Assembly: GCF_039523735.1 (NCBI RefSeq)
Contig: NZ_BAAAFW010000058.1
Coordinates: 1-64,000 of the forward strand
Direction of reading: 5' to 3'
Length of the DNA: 64,000 bases
Source of the DNA: Tatumella punctata
GTDB lineage: Bacteria; Pseudomonadota; Gammaproteobacteria; Enterobacterales; Enterobacteriaceae
The notes beneath the pieces are model-generated. The model made no database searches and was not told the origin of the DNA. It saw only the letters and a list, made by a program, of their open reading frames with translations. This document shows positions 7,839-16,717 of the stretch, in pieces. A program made the position numbers and the translations under genes. The stretch's first letter is position 1; every line of letters begins with the position of its first letter.

Positions 7839-9650
7839 TTAGCCGGGTTCATCCCAGCCATCAAACTGTTGTTTTTCTTTCTGCATTTCCCGATTAAAAA
7901 TATCTTCCAGTTCACGACGGGCTTCACGCACACGGGAAATCTGCCCGTTATCCTCATGGTTCGGCATCAGCTCACGCAGCATCCGCATATCCAGACGGCG
8001 GAAGTGTAACTGGGCACGCATCGCCTGATGCGGATGCATTCCAAGCGTAATCAGTGTCTTACGTCCGAGTTCCAGTGCACTGGAAAAGGTTTCACGACTG
8101 AACTGCGTCACTCCGGCCTGCAGCAGTTCATGGGCTTCGACACGTCCGCGGGCACGGGCAAGAATTTTCAGATGCGGGAAATGATGCTGACATAACTGTA
8201 CAATCGTCATTGCATCTTCGGGATCATTACAGGTCACCACAATAGACTGTGCCCCTTCAGCTCCGGCAGCCCGTAATAATTCAAGTTCGGTCGCATCGCC
8301 GTAATAGACTTTATAGCCATATTTTCGCATCAGACTGACCGCACTGATGTCCCGCTCCAGTACCGTAATACGGGTATTATTCGCCATCAGCAACCGGCCA
8401 ATAACCTGACCAAAACGGCCAAACCCGACCACAATCACCTGAGGCTGATCATCTTCGACATAATGTTTTTCATTATTTTCATCACCGGATTTATTGAAGC
8501 GACGGACCAGTATTTTATCCACCCCTTGCATCAGCAACGGGGTCGTCATCATGGATAATGTGACCGTGACCAGCAACAATGGCAACTGTTCTCCTGAGAA
8601 CAAGTGTGCCGATGCCGCGCCAGAGAATAAAACAAAAGCAAATTCTCCGCCCTGACTTAACACACCGGAAAACTGTAACCGTTCTGAACTGCGTAAACCG
8701 TAAATACGGGCCAGAGAATAGAGGACCAGTATTTTAACGGCGACCAGCACCAGTACTGCGACCAGAATTTCAATAATATGGGTGTACAGCACCCCCAGGT
8801 TCAGGGCCATACCGACAGAAATAAAGAATAACCCCAGTAATAGCCCTTTAAACGGCTCAATCGCCACCTCAAGCTCATGACGGTATTCACTTTCTGCCAG
8901 TAATACCCCGGCAATAAAGGTCCCCAGCGCCATTGACAGCCCCAGTGCATCCATAAATACGGCTGATCCAATAACCAGTAATAATGCGGCAGCCGTAAAC
9001 ACTTCCCGGACGCCGGAGGCCGCAATAAAACGGAAAATAGGTTTCAGCAAAAAGCGCCCGCCAATCAACATGCCGGCAAACGCCAGCACTTTCATACCGA
9101 CTTTTATCCAGTCGGTAGGGTGGTGGCCATCACTGCCTGCCAGTAAAGGTATCAGTGCCAGGGCGGGGATAACCGCCAAATCCTGAAACAATAATACTGA
9201 GAAACCAAGCTGTCCGGATTCACTGCGATTCATCCCTTTATCGCGCATTAACTGAAGCGCCATCGCGGTCGAGGACATCGCCAGACCAATCCCCCCGATC
9301 AGGGCCGCCTGCCATGAGAAGTCAGTCAGCCACAGTAACCCTCCGAGGATAACAGCAGAGAAAATAACCTGAGCAGCACCTACACCAAATATTGAACGAC
9401 GCAGCTCCCAGAGTTTGCCAGGGTTCAGCTCCAGCCCGATGATAAACATCAGGAAAACAACGCCAAGTTCAGAAAAGTGCAGAATCTCGTCGACATCACT
9501 GATCAGCCCGATACCCCAGGGGCCGATAGCAATCCCGGCCAGCAGATACCCCAGAACCGCGCCAATACCAATCCGTGCAGCAATCGGTACCGCAACCACT
9601 GCTGCACCCAAATAAATAACACCTGCGGTTAACAGGCCCGGACCTTCCAT
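7839..9650 (-). CDS. kefB: Glutathione-gated potassium/proton antiporter KefB
   Basis: Inner-membrane K+ efflux system that is gated by glutathione adducts and acidifies the cytoplasm during electrophile stress. 603 aa: a CPA2 antiporter domain of about 12 membrane segments (residues 1-380, with ISDVDEILHFSELGVVFLMF and the QDLAVIP motif), then an RCK/KTN domain with the dinucleotide-binding turn GFGRFG near residue 410. The ATG at 9650 overlaps the kefG stop (TGATG). An in-frame TTG one codon earlier is a worse choice. Operon with kefG. Confidence 0.96.
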   Translation of the reverse strand: MEGPGLLTAGVIYLGAAVVAVPIAARIGIGAVLGYLLAGIAIGPWGIGLISDVDEILHFSELGVVFLMFIIGLELNPGKLWELRRSIFGVGAAQVIFSAVILGGLLWLTDFSWQAALIGGIGLAMSSTAMALQLMRDKGMNRSESGQLGFSVLLFQDLAVIPALALIPLLAGSDGHHPTDWIKVGMKVLAFAGMLIGGRFLLKPIFRFIAASGVREVFTAAALLLVIGSAVFMDALGLSMALGTFIAGVLLAESEYRHELEVAIEPFKGLLLGLFFISVGMALNLGVLYTHIIEILVAVLVLVAVKILVLYSLARIYGLRSSERLQFSGVLSQGGEFAFVLFSGAASAHLFSGEQLPLLLVTVTLSMMTTPLLMQGVDKILVRRFNKSGDENNEKHYVEDDQPQVIVVGFGRFGQVIGRLLMANNTRITVLERDISAVSLMRKYGYKVYYGDATELELLRAAGAEGAQSIVVTCNDPEDAMTIVQLCQHHFPHLKILARARGRVEAHELLQAGVTQFSRETFSSALELGRKTLITLGMHPHQAMRAQLHFRRLDMRMLRELMPNHEDNGQISRVREARRELEDIFNREMQKEKQQFDGWDEPG

Positions 9651-10201
9651 CAAATAACCCCCTGAGGTAACGGCTGAGACAACCAGTCATGATAAGCACT
9701 GGCATAGGTTTGCATTGCCTTTGCCGTCTGACGTCTGGCGCAGTAAATCACCATTGGTGTGAGCCAGTGCATGCGACAGGTTTGTGCGGTCAGTTCAAAA
9801 GGACGCATGATTTCGGTCATCGGATAACGGTTAAGCCCGTGCTGATGATAGGCCGTTTCAGGCTCTCCGGTAGTGACGACACTGCGCCAGTACTTTCCGG
9901 CAAGTGCATGCTCCCCACTGCCGGTGGCGAAGCCCCGCGACAATACCCGGTCAAACCACTCCTTCAGTAACGCAGGACAGCTGTAGGTATATAACGGGTG
10001 CTGAAAAACGATAATGTCATGTTCACGTAATAGCTGTTGTTCGTAATGAATGTCGATGAAAAAATCAGGATAAAATGCATACAGATCATGCACAGTCACG
10101 TTTTCCTGCCGCTTTGCGGTCTCCAGTAAGACCCTGTTTGCCACCGACTCCTGTGATTCCGGATGAGCATAAAGCAGCAGGATTTTAGGCTGTGTTGACA
10201 T
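9650..10201 (-). CDS. kefG: KefB ancillary subunit, NAD(P)H quinone oxidoreductase-like
   Basis: Soluble flavodoxin-fold protein needed for full activity of KefB. 183 aa from MSTQPKILLLYAHPESQ, preceded by an excellent GGAGGAG site. The segments FQHPLYTYSCPALLKEWFDRVLS and GEPETAYHQHGLNRYPM mark the KefF/KefG group. Upstream of kefB with overlapping stop and start codons, and divergent from yheS. Confidence 0.95.
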   Translation of the reverse strand: MSTQPKILLLYAHPESQESVANRVLLETAKRQENVTVHDLYAFYPDFFIDIHYEQQLLREHDIIVFQHPLYTYSCPALLKEWFDRVLSRGFATGSGEHALAGKYWRSVVTTGEPETAYHQHGLNRYPMTEIMRPFELTAQTCRMHWLTPMVIYCARRQTAKAMQTYASAYHDWLSQPLPQGVI

Positions 10202-10327
10202 TGTTCTCCTCCAAATCATCGTCACGGATAACTATTTCAGCTACCATGCAGCACATTACGAAATATTCTGTTTAATCGCTGGTTCATTTTAGCTGATAAT
10301 TTAACATATTCTGACGATACGGCGCTT

Positions 10328-12235
10328 ATGATTGTCTTCTCTTCGCTACAAATTCGACGCGGTACCCGGGTACTGCTGGAAAACGCTTCCGCCACCATTA
10401 ACCCCGGACAGAAGGTCGGTCTGGTCGGGAAAAATGGTTGCGGGAAGTCCACCCTGCTGTCTCTGCTGAAAGGTGAAATTAACAGTGATGCCGGTCATGT
10501 TAATTTTCCTGGTAACTGGTCGCTGGCCTGGGTAAATCAGGAAACGCCGGCGCTGGATCAGGCAGCTATCGAATACGTAATTGACGGAGACAGAGAGTTT
10601 CGCCAGCTGGAAAATGCTCTGGCGCAAGCAAATGCAGAAAATGACGGTAATAAGATTGCGTTACTGCACGGAAAACTGGATGCCATTCAGTCCTGGACCA
10701 TACAGTCACGGGCTGCCAGCCTGCTACACGGTTTAGGATTCAGTCAGCAGCAATTACAGTCTCCGGTAAAAGATTTTTCAGGTGGCTGGAGAATGCGCCT
10801 GAACCTGGCCCAGGCCCTGATTTGCCGATCAGATTTGTTATTGCTTGACGAACCGACCAACCACCTGGATCTTGATGCTGTTATCTGGCTGGAGCGCTGG
10901 CTGAAAAGTTATACCGGCACACTGATACTGATTTCACATGACCGTGACTTTCTCGACCCGACCGTTAACAAGATTCTGCATATTGAGCAGGAAGATTTGG
11001 TCGAATACACGGGTAATTACAGTGATTTCGAACGTCAGCGGGCAACAAAACTCGCCCAGCAGCAGGCACTTTACCAAAGCCAGCAAGCCCGGGTAGAGCA
11101 CTTACAGCACTATATCGATCGTTTCAGAGCCAAAGCCACCAAAGCAAGACAGGCCCAGAGCCGGATCAAAATGCTGGAGAAAATGGAACTGATTGCCCCG
11201 GCACATGTGGATAACCCCTTCAGTTTCAGTTTTTTGCCGCCGGAAAGCCTGCCAAATCCATTACTCAAAATGGAGAAAGTAACGGCCGGTTATGGCGAAA
11301 AAGTGATTCTGAATTCGATAAAACTTAACCTGGTTCCCGGTTCACGTATTGGCTTACTTGGCCGTAACGGCGCAGGAAAATCTACGTTAATCAAATTACT
11401 GGCTGGCGATCTGGCACCGCAGCAAGGTGAAGTAACGCTGGCTAAAGGTATTAAGCTGGGTTATTTCGCCCAGCATCAACTGGAATATTTACGGGCAGAT
11501 GAATCGCCATTACAACACCTGCAACGCCAGGCACCGCGGGTGCTGGAACAGCAACTGAGGGACTACCTCGGGGGCTTTGGTTTCCAGGGCGACAAAGTCA
11601 AAGAGGCTACAGGGCGATTCTCCGGCGGCGAAAAAGCACGGCTGGTACTGGCACTAGTGGTCTGGGAACGTCCGAACTTACTGCTGCTGGATGAACCGAC
11701 CAACCACCTTGACCTGGATATGCGTCAGGCGCTGACCGAAGCGCTGATGGATTACGAAGGAGCATTAGTCGTGGTGTCCCATGACAGGCACCTGATTCGT
11801 GCCACCACCGATGACCTGTATCTGGTTGACGCGGGCAATGTCGATGTATTTGATGGTGACCTGGATGATTATCAGCAGTGGCTGACAAATCAGCAAAAAA
11901 ACAGTACACCACCTGAAGAGGTAAAATCCGCGTCAGGTAACAGTGCTCAGGCCCGTAAGGACCAGAAAAGGCGCGAAGCAGAGCTGCGTATCCAAACCCA
12001 GCCACTGCGTAAAAAGACAGAACAGCTGGAAAAACGCATGACGGTCCTGCAAACCACACTCAGCGAAAATGAACAGTTACTCAGCCAGCCGGGAATTTAC
12101 GAGCAGGAGAGAAAAACGGAGTTAACTGCCGCCCTGAAAATACAGGCAGAAAGCCAGTCAGAGCTGGAAGAGTGCGAAATGGAATGGCTGGAATTGCAGG
12201 AACAACTGGAAACAATAAGCTCCGCAGCATCCTGA
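10328..12235 (+). CDS. yheS: ABC-F type ATPase YheS
   Basis: Cytoplasmic ABC-F protein of the ribosome-associated translation factor family, with no membrane domain. 635 aa. Two ABC cassettes: Walker A GKNGCGKST at 34-42 and GRNGAGKST near 346-354, signatures FSGGW and FSGGEK, and Walker B LLLLDEPTNHLDLD in both halves. The P-site tRNA interaction linker lies between them, and a charged C-terminal coiled coil covers the last ~90 residues. Divergent from kefG. In E. coli yheT follows immediately, but here an extra exporter gene on the other strand intervenes. Confidence 0.96.
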   Translation: MIVFSSLQIRRGTRVLLENASATINPGQKVGLVGKNGCGKSTLLSLLKGEINSDAGHVNFPGNWSLAWVNQETPALDQAAIEYVIDGDREFRQLENALAQANAENDGNKIALLHGKLDAIQSWTIQSRAASLLHGLGFSQQQLQSPVKDFSGGWRMRLNLAQALICRSDLLLLDEPTNHLDLDAVIWLERWLKSYTGTLILISHDRDFLDPTVNKILHIEQEDLVEYTGNYSDFERQRATKLAQQQALYQSQQARVEHLQHYIDRFRAKATKARQAQSRIKMLEKMELIAPAHVDNPFSFSFLPPESLPNPLLKMEKVTAGYGEKVILNSIKLNLVPGSRIGLLGRNGAGKSTLIKLLAGDLAPQQGEVTLAKGIKLGYFAQHQLEYLRADESPLQHLQRQAPRVLEQQLRDYLGGFGFQGDKVKEATGRFSGGEKARLVLALVVWERPNLLLLDEPTNHLDLDMRQALTEALMDYEGALVVVSHDRHLIRATTDDLYLVDAGNVDVFDGDLDDYQQWLTNQQKNSTPPEEVKSASGNSAQARKDQKRREAELRIQTQPLRKKTEQLEKRMTVLQTTLSENEQLLSQPGIYEQERKTELTAALKIQAESQSELEECEMEWLELQEQLETISSAAS

Positions 12236-12405
12236 GGCCGGGCAGGCCCCGGGGGTCTGCAGGACACAGCCTGCGACGTCGGATCCGTGTGCCCGCAGAG
12301 AAATTACCAACAATTACATGACAGACCGACTCTGATTTATTTAAAATCCCTCGGTCATCATGACCTGTGTGGAGTCTCCGGCGGTTATTCCCTGGTTCGG
12401 CGGTA

Positions 12406-13026
12406 TTACAGCCAGATAAGGATCACACAGGATGCGGTAAGCAGCCCCATGCAGATATTAAATATTTTCCAGGCGCGGGGGCTTTTCAGCCAGCGTCCGA
12501 TAAACGAACCAAAGCTAAGCCAGATAATACCGGCCACAATATTCACCAGGAACATTGCAAAGCTGATCGCCAGCACCGATGAATGATACTGAGCACCTGC
12601 AAGACTAAAACTGGCTACCGCGCCCAGTGACATCAGCCAGGCTTTAGGGTTAATTAACTGCAGTATCCCTCCCTGCCAGAAAGGCATGGCTTTCCCGGGA
12701 ACCGACAGATTACTGATATCCAGCTCTTCATAAGGCGCACTGGCAATTTTCCAGGAAAGCCAGAGTAAGTACAGGCTGCCCGCAATTTTCAGCAATAAAT
12801 GAATAGCAGGATAGACCAGAATAAGACCGCCAATACCGAAGGCAACCATAAGCAGCATAATCTGCATGCCCAGCATAATGCCAAGCATTAACGGAAATGA
12901 GCGAATAAAACCAAAGTTGGCACCGGATGCAGTAAGTAACATATTATTAGGGCCGGGTGTTATTGCTGCAACCCAAAGAAAACCCAGTAGCGAGAGAAAT
13001 AATCCCATTTCCATGCGTGACACCAT
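12406..13026 (-). CDS. LysE/RhtB family amino-acid exporter
   Basis: Inner-membrane exporter of the LysE superfamily, 206 aa with about six hydrophobic segments. The family hallmark TPGPNN follows the first segment (residues ~23-28), and an INPKAW motif sits in the second half. The substrate cannot be read from the sequence; the closest relatives I recall are EamB/RhtB-type exporters of cysteine, threonine or homoserine derivatives. The start is uncertain: ATGs exist at 13026, 13014 and 13008, none with a perfectly spaced ribosome site. It is inserted on the opposite strand between yheS and yheT, which are adjacent in E. coli, so it is an accessory gene. Confidence 0.88.
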   Translation of the reverse strand: MVSRMEMGLFLSLLGFLWVAAITPGPNNMLLTASGANFGFIRSFPLMLGIMLGMQIMLLMVAFGIGGLILVYPAIHLLLKIAGSLYLLWLSWKIASAPYEELDISNLSVPGKAMPFWQGGILQLINPKAWLMSLGAVASFSLAGAQYHSSVLAISFAMFLVNIVAGIIWLSFGSFIGRWLKSPRAWKIFNICMGLLTASCVILIWL

Positions 13027-13071
13027 TCCTGTCTCAGGATTAAATTAACCTTTGAAACTATACAGTGAGTT

Positions 13072-14088
13072 ATGGATCAGACAAGACCCGATGGTATGAA
13101 AATTTGTCGTAATACAGGTGAGGAATTTACCCCAATTCCTCAGCTGAAAAACCCTCATATCCAGACCCTTCTGCCAAGGATCCTGCGCCGGATTGTGCGG
13201 ATTAAGCCTTACTGGCAGCGGCTTGAACTACCTGACGGTGATTTTGTCGATCTGGCATGGAGTGAAAATCCGCAACATGCACAACATAAGTCACGTGCTG
13301 TTATTTTTCACGGACTCGAAGGTAGTATCAACAGCCCTTATGCTCACGGGCTGCTGTCAGCATTTAAGAAACGGGGCTGGCTGGGGGTGGTGATGCACTT
13401 CCGGGGCTGCAGCGGTGAGTCGAACCGGAAAAAACAAAACTATCACTCCGGGGATTTTGCTGACGCCAGTTATTTCCTGCGCTGGATGCAACAAACGATG
13501 GGACCGGCACCGACTGCCGCCACCGGGTTTTCACTGGGCGGAAATATGCTGGCTTGTATGATGGGCTCCCTGGGCAGTGACTGTCTGTTGGATGCCGGCG
13601 TTATCGTGTCGGCCCCTTTAATGCTGGAGCCCTGCAGTTCTAAGCTGGAACAGGGCTTTTCGCGTTTTTATCAGTTCTATCTGCTGTCGCAGATGAAAAA
13701 AAGTGTTCGCCGGAAACTGAAAGCATATCCCGGCCTGCTGGATATCTCTCTCGAACGCCTGAATAGCATTCACCGGCTAAGGGATTTCGATGATGAAATT
13801 ACGTCTAAAAACCATGGATTTACCGATGCAACCGACTATTATCGTCGTGCAAGCGGCATGCCGCTGCTTTCCGGCGTCGAAAAACCGTTACTGATTATCC
13901 ATGCCCGGGATGATCCTTTTATGGTGCCTGATGTCATTCCCAATCCGGAGCATCTGTCACCGAGCATTACCTACCAGCTCTGTCAGTACGGTGGCCACGT
14001 TGGTTTCGTCAGTGGTACCCTGACCCGCCCGGTCATGTGGCTGGAGCATCGTATCCCTCAATGGCTTTCAACCTGGCTGGATAAATAA
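13072..14088 (+). CDS. yheT: YheT family alpha/beta hydrolase
   Basis: Putative esterase of the YheT/ABHD1 type, 338 aa (E. coli 340). Features include the oxyanion HGLEGS motif, the nucleophile elbow GFSLGGN with Ser154, an acid loop HARDDPF and the histidine in GGHVGF, so the catalytic triad is complete. Its natural substrate is not established. yheU begins 2 bp after its stop codon, so the pair is co-transcribed. Confidence 0.94.
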   Translation: MDQTRPDGMKICRNTGEEFTPIPQLKNPHIQTLLPRILRRIVRIKPYWQRLELPDGDFVDLAWSENPQHAQHKSRAVIFHGLEGSINSPYAHGLLSAFKKRGWLGVVMHFRGCSGESNRKKQNYHSGDFADASYFLRWMQQTMGPAPTAATGFSLGGNMLACMMGSLGSDCLLDAGVIVSAPLMLEPCSSKLEQGFSRFYQFYLLSQMKKSVRRKLKAYPGLLDISLERLNSIHRLRDFDDEITSKNHGFTDATDYYRRASGMPLLSGVEKPLLIIHARDDPFMVPDVIPNPEHLSPSITYQLCQYGGHVGFVSGTLTRPVMWLEHRIPQWLSTWLDK

Positions 14089-14090
14089 TT

Positions 14091-14306
14091 GTGATCATTC
14101 CATGGCAGCAAATAGATCCTGATACGCTGAATAATCTGATTGAGTCTTTTGTCCTCAGAGAAGGCACAGACTATGGTGAACAGGAGCGTTCATTGTCAGA
14201 AAAAACGGCCGATATTCACCGGCAGCTCACCGCCGGGGAAATCGTCGTGGTGTGGTCGGAATTACATGAGTCAGTCACACTGATGCCAGCGCGTAATTTC
14301 GGTTAA
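14091..14306 (+). CDS. yheU: UPF0270 protein YheU
   Basis: 71-aa acidic protein beginning with GTG at 14091, two bases after yheT. The segments IPWQQIDPDTLNNLIESFVLREGTDYG and GEIVVVWSELHESV match the UPF0270 family. Function unknown. Always found with yheT and prkB in enterobacteria. Confidence 0.93.
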   Translation: MIIPWQQIDPDTLNNLIESFVLREGTDYGEQERSLSEKTADIHRQLTAGEIVVVWSELHESVTLMPARNFG

Positions 14307-14398
14307 CCGCGGATTTGTCCTGTACTACGACAGATGACACCCGCGGCCAGACATGTTAACAATGCTGTCAGCCGTATTGGTTCAGGGAGCATAACGTT

Positions 14399-15268
14399 AT
14401 GTCAGCAAGGCATCCTATCATTGCCGTTACCGGTTCCAGCGGTGCCGGAACAAGTACTACCAGCCTCGCCTTTCGTAAAATTTTCCAGCAACTGAATATC
14501 CGTGCCGCAGAAGTGGAAGGAGACAGTTTTCACCGGTATAGCCGGCCAGAGATGGATGTTGCTATCCGCAAAGCACGGGATCTGGGGAGGCATATCAGTT
14601 ATTTTGGGCCCGAGGCCAATGACTTCTCTCTGCTGGAACAGACCTTTACCGAATATGCCCGCCAGGGTACCGGTCGCTCACGTAAATATTTACATACCTA
14701 TGATGAAGCAGTGCCCTGGAAACAGCAGCCCGGTACCTTCACCCCCTGGCAACCTTTACCGGAGAATACGGATGTCTTGTTCTATGAAGGATTACACGGC
14801 GGTATTGTTACCGGACAACACAACGTTGCTGACAAAGTTGATTTGATGGTCGGTGTGGTACCGATCGTTAATCTGGAATGGATTCAGAAACTGGTCAGAG
14901 ACACCGGCGAACGCGGCCACTCCCGTGAAGCGGTGATGGATTCGGTGGTACGGTCGATGGATGACTATATTAACTATATCACTCCGCAATTTTCCCGGAC
15001 CCATATTAACTTTCAGCGGGTACCGACGGTTGATACGTCTAATCCGTTCGCAGCAAAGACCATCCCTTCACTGGATGAGAGTTTGGTGGTGATCCATTTC
15101 CGGGGGTTGGAAGAGATTAATTTCCCGTATTTACTGGCGATGATCCACGGGGCATTTATTTCACATATCAATACGCTGGTCGTGCCGGGAGGCAAGATGG
15201 GGCTGGCCATGGAGCTGATTATGACACCGCTGGTGAAACAATTGATCGAACAGCGTGCTCCCCGCTAA
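14399..15268 (+). CDS. prkB: Phosphoribulokinase-like protein
   Basis: P-loop kinase of the phosphoribulokinase/uridine kinase family, 289 aa. Walker A GSSGAGTST lies at residues 12-20, followed by EVEGDSFHRY and FYEGLHGG. Enterobacteria have no Calvin cycle, so the real substrate is unknown. The N-terminus MSARHPIIAVTG matches E. coli PrkB. It follows yheTU after 92 bp. Confidence 0.93.
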   Translation: MSARHPIIAVTGSSGAGTSTTSLAFRKIFQQLNIRAAEVEGDSFHRYSRPEMDVAIRKARDLGRHISYFGPEANDFSLLEQTFTEYARQGTGRSRKYLHTYDEAVPWKQQPGTFTPWQPLPENTDVLFYEGLHGGIVTGQHNVADKVDLMVGVVPIVNLEWIQKLVRDTGERGHSREAVMDSVVRSMDDYINYITPQFSRTHINFQRVPTVDTSNPFAAKTIPSLDESLVVIHFRGLEEINFPYLLAMIHGAFISHINTLVVPGGKMGLAMELIMTPLVKQLIEQRAPR

Positions 15269-15271
15269 TAC

Positions 15272-15297
15272 GTCCGGATGCCAGACAGCATCCGGAC
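15272..15297. terminator. prkB/yhfA convergent palindrome
   Basis: Perfect 10-bp inverted repeat GTCCGGATGC/GCATCCGGAC with a 6-nt loop, immediately after the prkB stop. No U-tract follows on either strand. It could be a weak bidirectional terminator or a REP-like palindrome (a CCGGATGC core also occurs in enterobacterial REPs). Confidence 0.5.
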
Positions 15298-15306
15298 ACC
15301 ATGAAC

Positions 15307-15711
15307 TTACAGACTTATCACTTCAACACTGTGGGTAACATCAACCCCTTTACCCAGCATTAAAGCAACCGAGCAATATTTTTCAGCCGAAAGTGAAACT
15401 GCACGCTCTACCGCTGTATCGGCCAGGTTATGCCCGGTGACAATAAAGTGAAGATTAATATGGGTAAACAGACGCGGCGCTTCTTCGCGACGCTGCGATG
15501 TCAGTTTAACTTCACAGTCTGTCACATCATGACGGCCTTTCTGCAAAATAGACACCACGTCAATGGCACTACAGCTTCCGGTAGCCATCAAAACCATTTC
15601 CATCGGGCTGGGAGCTTTGTCACCGGCATTACCATCCATAAGGACCTGATGTCCCGAGGCTGATTCCCCGATAAAACTCAACCCTTCAACCCATTTTACG
15701 CGTGCCTGCAT
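15307..15711 (-). CDS. yhfA: OsmC family protein YhfA
   Basis: 134-aa protein of the OsmC/Ohr fold. The two conserved cysteines are C47 (GSCSAIDV) and C113 (KYCSVA), the pair that forms the peroxidatic site in OsmC/Ohr enzymes. YhfA itself is poorly characterised. Divergently oriented from crp, as in E. coli. Confidence 0.94.
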   Translation of the reverse strand: MQARVKWVEGLSFIGESASGHQVLMDGNAGDKAPSPMEMVLMATGSCSAIDVVSILQKGRHDVTDCEVKLTSQRREEAPRLFTHINLHFIVTGHNLADTAVERAVSLSAEKYCSVALMLGKGVDVTHSVEVISL

Positions 15712-16013
15712 TGTTCTTACTCTCAGTTTATTAAATATCTGTCAGATTACTCCTTCACAGGATAAACGGCAATCTGCGGGCAATGACCCGGGGCCAGACA
15801 ATACAACAGGAGACAGTTTCCTCAGGGTATGCTACAAACAGAGGGGTAGATAATTTTTACCCGATTACAACCATGGCAAAACGGTCGTCTTCACCAGAGT
15901 AAGTGTCACTGGGTCACCGCGAATGTCAGACAAAAAAGCCCTATGATTTCAAAGCCCCACAGGATCTTACCCCCTGTGTTTCCGGCACGATTACAACAGA
16001 AGGATACAAGAGA
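15712..16013. promoter_or_regulatory. yhfA-crp divergent intergenic region
   Basis: 302 bp without a gene. It must hold the promoters of yhfA and crp, and in E. coli Crp autoregulates here. A short inverted repeat GGGGTAGA...TTACCC lies at about 15841-15864. I see no Crp site close enough to TGTGA-N6-TCACA to assign. The crp ribosome site (AAGGAT, spacing about 10) ends the region. Confidence 0.5.
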
Positions 16014-16646
16014 ATGGTTCTTGGTAAACCACAAACAGACCCTACATTAGAATGGTTCCTGTCCCATTGTCATATTCACAAATATCCCTCCAAAAGCACC
16101 CTGATCCATCAGGGTGAAAAAGCGGAAACTCTCTATTATATAGTGAAAGGCTCCGTTGCTGTTCTGATTAAAGATGAAGAAGGAAAAGAGATGATCCTCT
16201 CTTATCTGAATCAGGGCGATTTTATTGGAGAACTGGGATTATTTGAGGAAGGCCAGGAACGTACTGCCTGGGTGCGCGCCAAAGTTGCCTGTGAGGTTGC
16301 GGAGATTTCTTACAAGAAATTCCGTCAGCTTATTCAGGTGAATCCCGAAATTCTGATGCGCTTATCATCACAGATGGCACGCCGTTTACAGGTAACGTCG
16401 GAAAAAGTCGGTAATCTGGCCTTTCTTGACGTTACCGGACGCATTGCCCAGACCCTGCTTAACCTGGCACGTCAGCCCGATGCAATGACTCATCCTGACG
16501 GAATGCAGATCAAAATTACCCGTCAGGAGATCGGCCAAATCGTCGGTTGTTCCCGCGAAACCGTCGGCCGGATCCTGAAAATGCTGGAAGATCAGAACCT
16601 GATTTCAGCCCACGGGAAAACCATCGTCGTCTACGGTACCCGTTAA
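16014..16646 (+). CDS. crp: cAMP receptor protein, global regulator
   Basis: Dimeric cAMP-activated transcription factor for catabolite control. 210 aa, almost identical to E. coli Crp from MVLGKPQTDP to VVYGTR. The cyclic-nucleotide domain (residues ~10-130) includes the IGELGLFEEGQER phosphate-binding cassette. The C-terminal helix-turn-helix RQEIGQIVGCSRETVGRIL reads target DNA at TGTGA half-sites. The open frame extends 37 codons upstream, but that part is leader. With an unchanged recognition helix, the CRP-like sites before glpD and gntK can be read with the E. coli consensus. Confidence 0.99.
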   Translation: MVLGKPQTDPTLEWFLSHCHIHKYPSKSTLIHQGEKAETLYYIVKGSVAVLIKDEEGKEMILSYLNQGDFIGELGLFEEGQERTAWVRAKVACEVAEISYKKFRQLIQVNPEILMRLSSQMARRLQVTSEKVGNLAFLDVTGRIAQTLLNLARQPDAMTHPDGMQIKITRQEIGQIVGCSRETVGRILKMLEDQNLISAHGKTIVVYGTR

Positions 16647-16665
16647 CGGATCATACTGTCCGCTG

Positions 16666-16695
16666 CACGGCAGGTGACTGCCGTGTCTTGTTTAT
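16666..16695 (+). terminator. crp intrinsic terminator
   Basis: Perfect 8-bp stem CACGGCAG/CTGCCGTG with a GTGA loop, followed by TCTTGTTTATT, between crp and yhfK. Confidence 0.75.
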
Positions 16696-16717
16696 TATTG
16701 ACCTGCGGTTGTATCTG

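Noticed and set aside
11607..12059. Open frame of 150 codons opposite yheS
   Set aside because: Shadow of the second ABC cassette; composition is unlike a real protein.
12287..12586. Open frame of 99 codons between yheS and the LysE-type gene
   Set aside because: It runs antisense through the 3' end of the exporter and has no motif or ribosome site.
15886..15906. GTGTC-ACTGGG-TCACC as a Crp autoregulation site before crp
   Set aside because: Only one half resembles the TGTGA-N6-TCACA consensus; too weak to assign.
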